A stretch of 53,215 bases of DNA, taken from Bacteroidia bacterium. Lineage in GTDB: Bacteria; Bacteroidota; Bacteroidia; Bacteroidales; GWF2-35-48. Positions 52,412-53,215 of this stretch are shown here, one piece after another. Below the pieces are notes generated by a model that worked only from the letters and a program-made list of their open reading frames with translations, had not been told where the DNA came from and ran no database searches. Position 1 is the stretch's first letter, and the number at the start of each line of letters is the position of its first letter. The translations under genes and the position numbers were made by a program. The stretch is from NCBI GenBank assembly GCA_016212695.1, contig JACREX010000240.1, positions 1 to 53,215 on the forward strand. The letters run 5' to 3'.

Positions 52412-53069
52412 TCTTTATCCTCTACAAAATAAAGTATTAAAAGTTATTGAAGCATGTAATACTTTGTTTTATTTAACAGGAGGTACTGCATTAAGCAGAG
52501 CGTATCTAAATCATCGTTTTTCTGATGATCTTGATTTATTTATGAATATGTCAAATACGTTTACCGGAAGCGTTACATTGATTATCAATAAACTATCCGG
52601 TTGTTTCAAAGGTGGGATTGAAACAGGCGTGTCTGCAGATACATTTTATAGAATCATTATCAAAGAGAAAAATGTTGAATTGAAATGTGATTTTGTTAAC
52701 GATATTGAACACTATTTCGGAAAACATAACTCTTGCAATTTTTTTTCTAAAATTGATAATCCCTTAAACATTCTTTCCAATAAAATATCAGCATTGCCTC
52801 GAAACAATCCTAAGGATATTGCGGACATATTATATTTATCTTATTATTATCAATTCAACTGGTTTGAAATAGTTGAAGATGCAAAACAGAAAGATTTATG
52901 GGTAAATCCTATAGATACGTCTTCAATAATTGAATCGTTTCCTATTGACTTGTTTGATTCTATAATCTGGATTACAAAACCCGATTATCAAAAAGCAGAG
53001 AAAGATTTAAAATGTATTGCCAAAGAAATTCTTTTAGGTTCAGACAATAGCTTATACCGGAAAGGATAA
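52386..53069 (+). CDS. AbiEii/AbiGii-family nucleotidyltransferase toxin
   Basis: The 227-residue protein has the nucleotidyltransferase core: TGGTALSR (31-38) and SDDLDLF (46-52) give the GG...DxD signature, and a further carboxylate lies in VELKCDFVND. The fold then continues with LNILSNKISALPRNNPKDIADILYL (partly cited), typical of the family. Known: AbiEii-type proteins transfer nucleotides to RNA and act as toxins or abortive-infection effectors, restrained by a partner. Length is shorter than classical AbiEii (about 300) but normal for this branch. It forms a two-gene unit with the overlapping small gene upstream. Confidence 0.82.
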   Translation: MSEEYYLNSLYPLQNKVLKVIEACNTLFYLTGGTALSRAYLNHRFSDDLDLFMNMSNTFTGSVTLIINKLSGCFKGGIETGVSADTFYRIIIKEKNVELKCDFVNDIEHYFGKHNSCNFFSKIDNPLNILSNKISALPRNNPKDIADILYLSYYYQFNWFEIVEDAKQKDLWVNPIDTSSIIESFPIDLFDSIIWITKPDYQKAEKDLKCIAKEILLGSDNSLYRKG

Positions 53070-53119
53070 TAAATAAAAATGGCTCTTATCTAATTGATGG
53101 TTGATTAATAATTTTTGCT

Positions 53120-53127
53120 TACCTTTG
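53120..53127 (+). promoter_or_regulatory. -7 element before the last, partial gene
   Basis: TACCTTTG matches TAnnTTTG. TTG triplets upstream lie 16 or 23 nt away, not the ideal spacing. It is about 20 nt before the ATG at 53148. Confidence 0.45.
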
Positions 53128-53147
53128 GCACAAATATTAAATATACG

Positions 53148-53215
53148 ATGACTACGAAAGAACATATATTTGCACTTTTCAAGATTCTACCTGATACGGA
53201 AAGGCAGGAGCTATT
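53148..53215 (+). CDS. Partial hypothetical protein (N-terminus only)
   Basis: The frame opens with MTTKEHIFALFKILPDTERQEL and runs off the window. It is a short charged helix with no recognisable domain yet. The position after an AbiEii pair and a -7 element suggests a separate transcription unit, perhaps another small toxin-antitoxin-type gene; this is a guess. Confidence 0.5.
   Translation, partial: MTTKEHIFALFKILPDTERQEL

Overview
The window looks like chromosomal DNA from a member of the Bacteroidota, probably a free-living or environmental lineage. The signs are two proteins with clear type IX secretion (T9SS) C-terminal sorting domains plus a small T9SS-type protein, PKD/GEVED surface proteins, SpoIIE-type phosphatases with the Bacteroidota-typical coiled-coil lead-in, PorV-like and helix-hairpin-helix outer-membrane proteins, and several promoters of the Bacteroidota type (TTG, about 18-20 bp, TAnnTTTG). 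No rRNA, tRNA, CRISPR array, transposase or integrase was seen.

Region 1 (about 1-3215) is a strikingly AT-rich accessory block. Two long imperfect palindromes (33-141 and 3113-3215) of one family bracket it; each has TAAC and GTTA ends, a conserved CGACC bulge and nested stems, and looks like an integron attC site. Inside are a Bacteroidota-type promoter and three tightly packed genes: a YheC/YheD-like ATP-grasp ligase, a 71-residue protein resembling the 'effector-associated constant component' EACC1, and a caspase-like protease with an unrecognised C-terminal half. I read this as a mobile cassette carrying a possible caspase-based conflict or defence module.

Region 2 (3252-29277): a cNMP-binding/SpoIIE phosphatase is followed by a 25 kb locus for giant surface fibres. 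A 161-residue T9SS protein shares an operon with the first of four paralogues (2854, 1027, 1847 and 2135 residues). Each paralogue has a signal peptide, a shared N-terminal domain of about 115 residues, collagen-like GXY stretches with interspersed modules, a tandem-repeat head (a 17-residue repeat in three, a YadA-like 14-residue repeat in one), and a C-terminal phage-type S74 self-cleaving chaperone with its Ser-Lys pair followed by a coiled coil. Compact terminator/promoter modules separate them, and a decayed fifth S74 tail follows.

Region 3 (29264-43263): a secreted M1 aminopeptidase with a T9SS tail; a 1987-residue PKD/GEVED repeat protein with a T9SS tail; AsnRS; a polyprenol-phosphate-mannose-synthase-like GT2; and a divergent operon of a PorV-like barrel and a helix-hairpin-helix barrel protein.

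Region 4 (43264-53215): a RecQ helicase with an unusual histone-H1-like Lys/Pro/Ala tail, an ABC-2 exporter pair, a TPR/SpoIIE phosphatase, an NdpA-like nucleoid-associated protein, an AbiEii-type toxin with a small overlapping partner, and the first codons of one more gene. Heptanucleotide tandem repeats occur at four places here, one inside the SpoIIE coding sequence and one overlapping the apparent start codon of the ABC ATPase.
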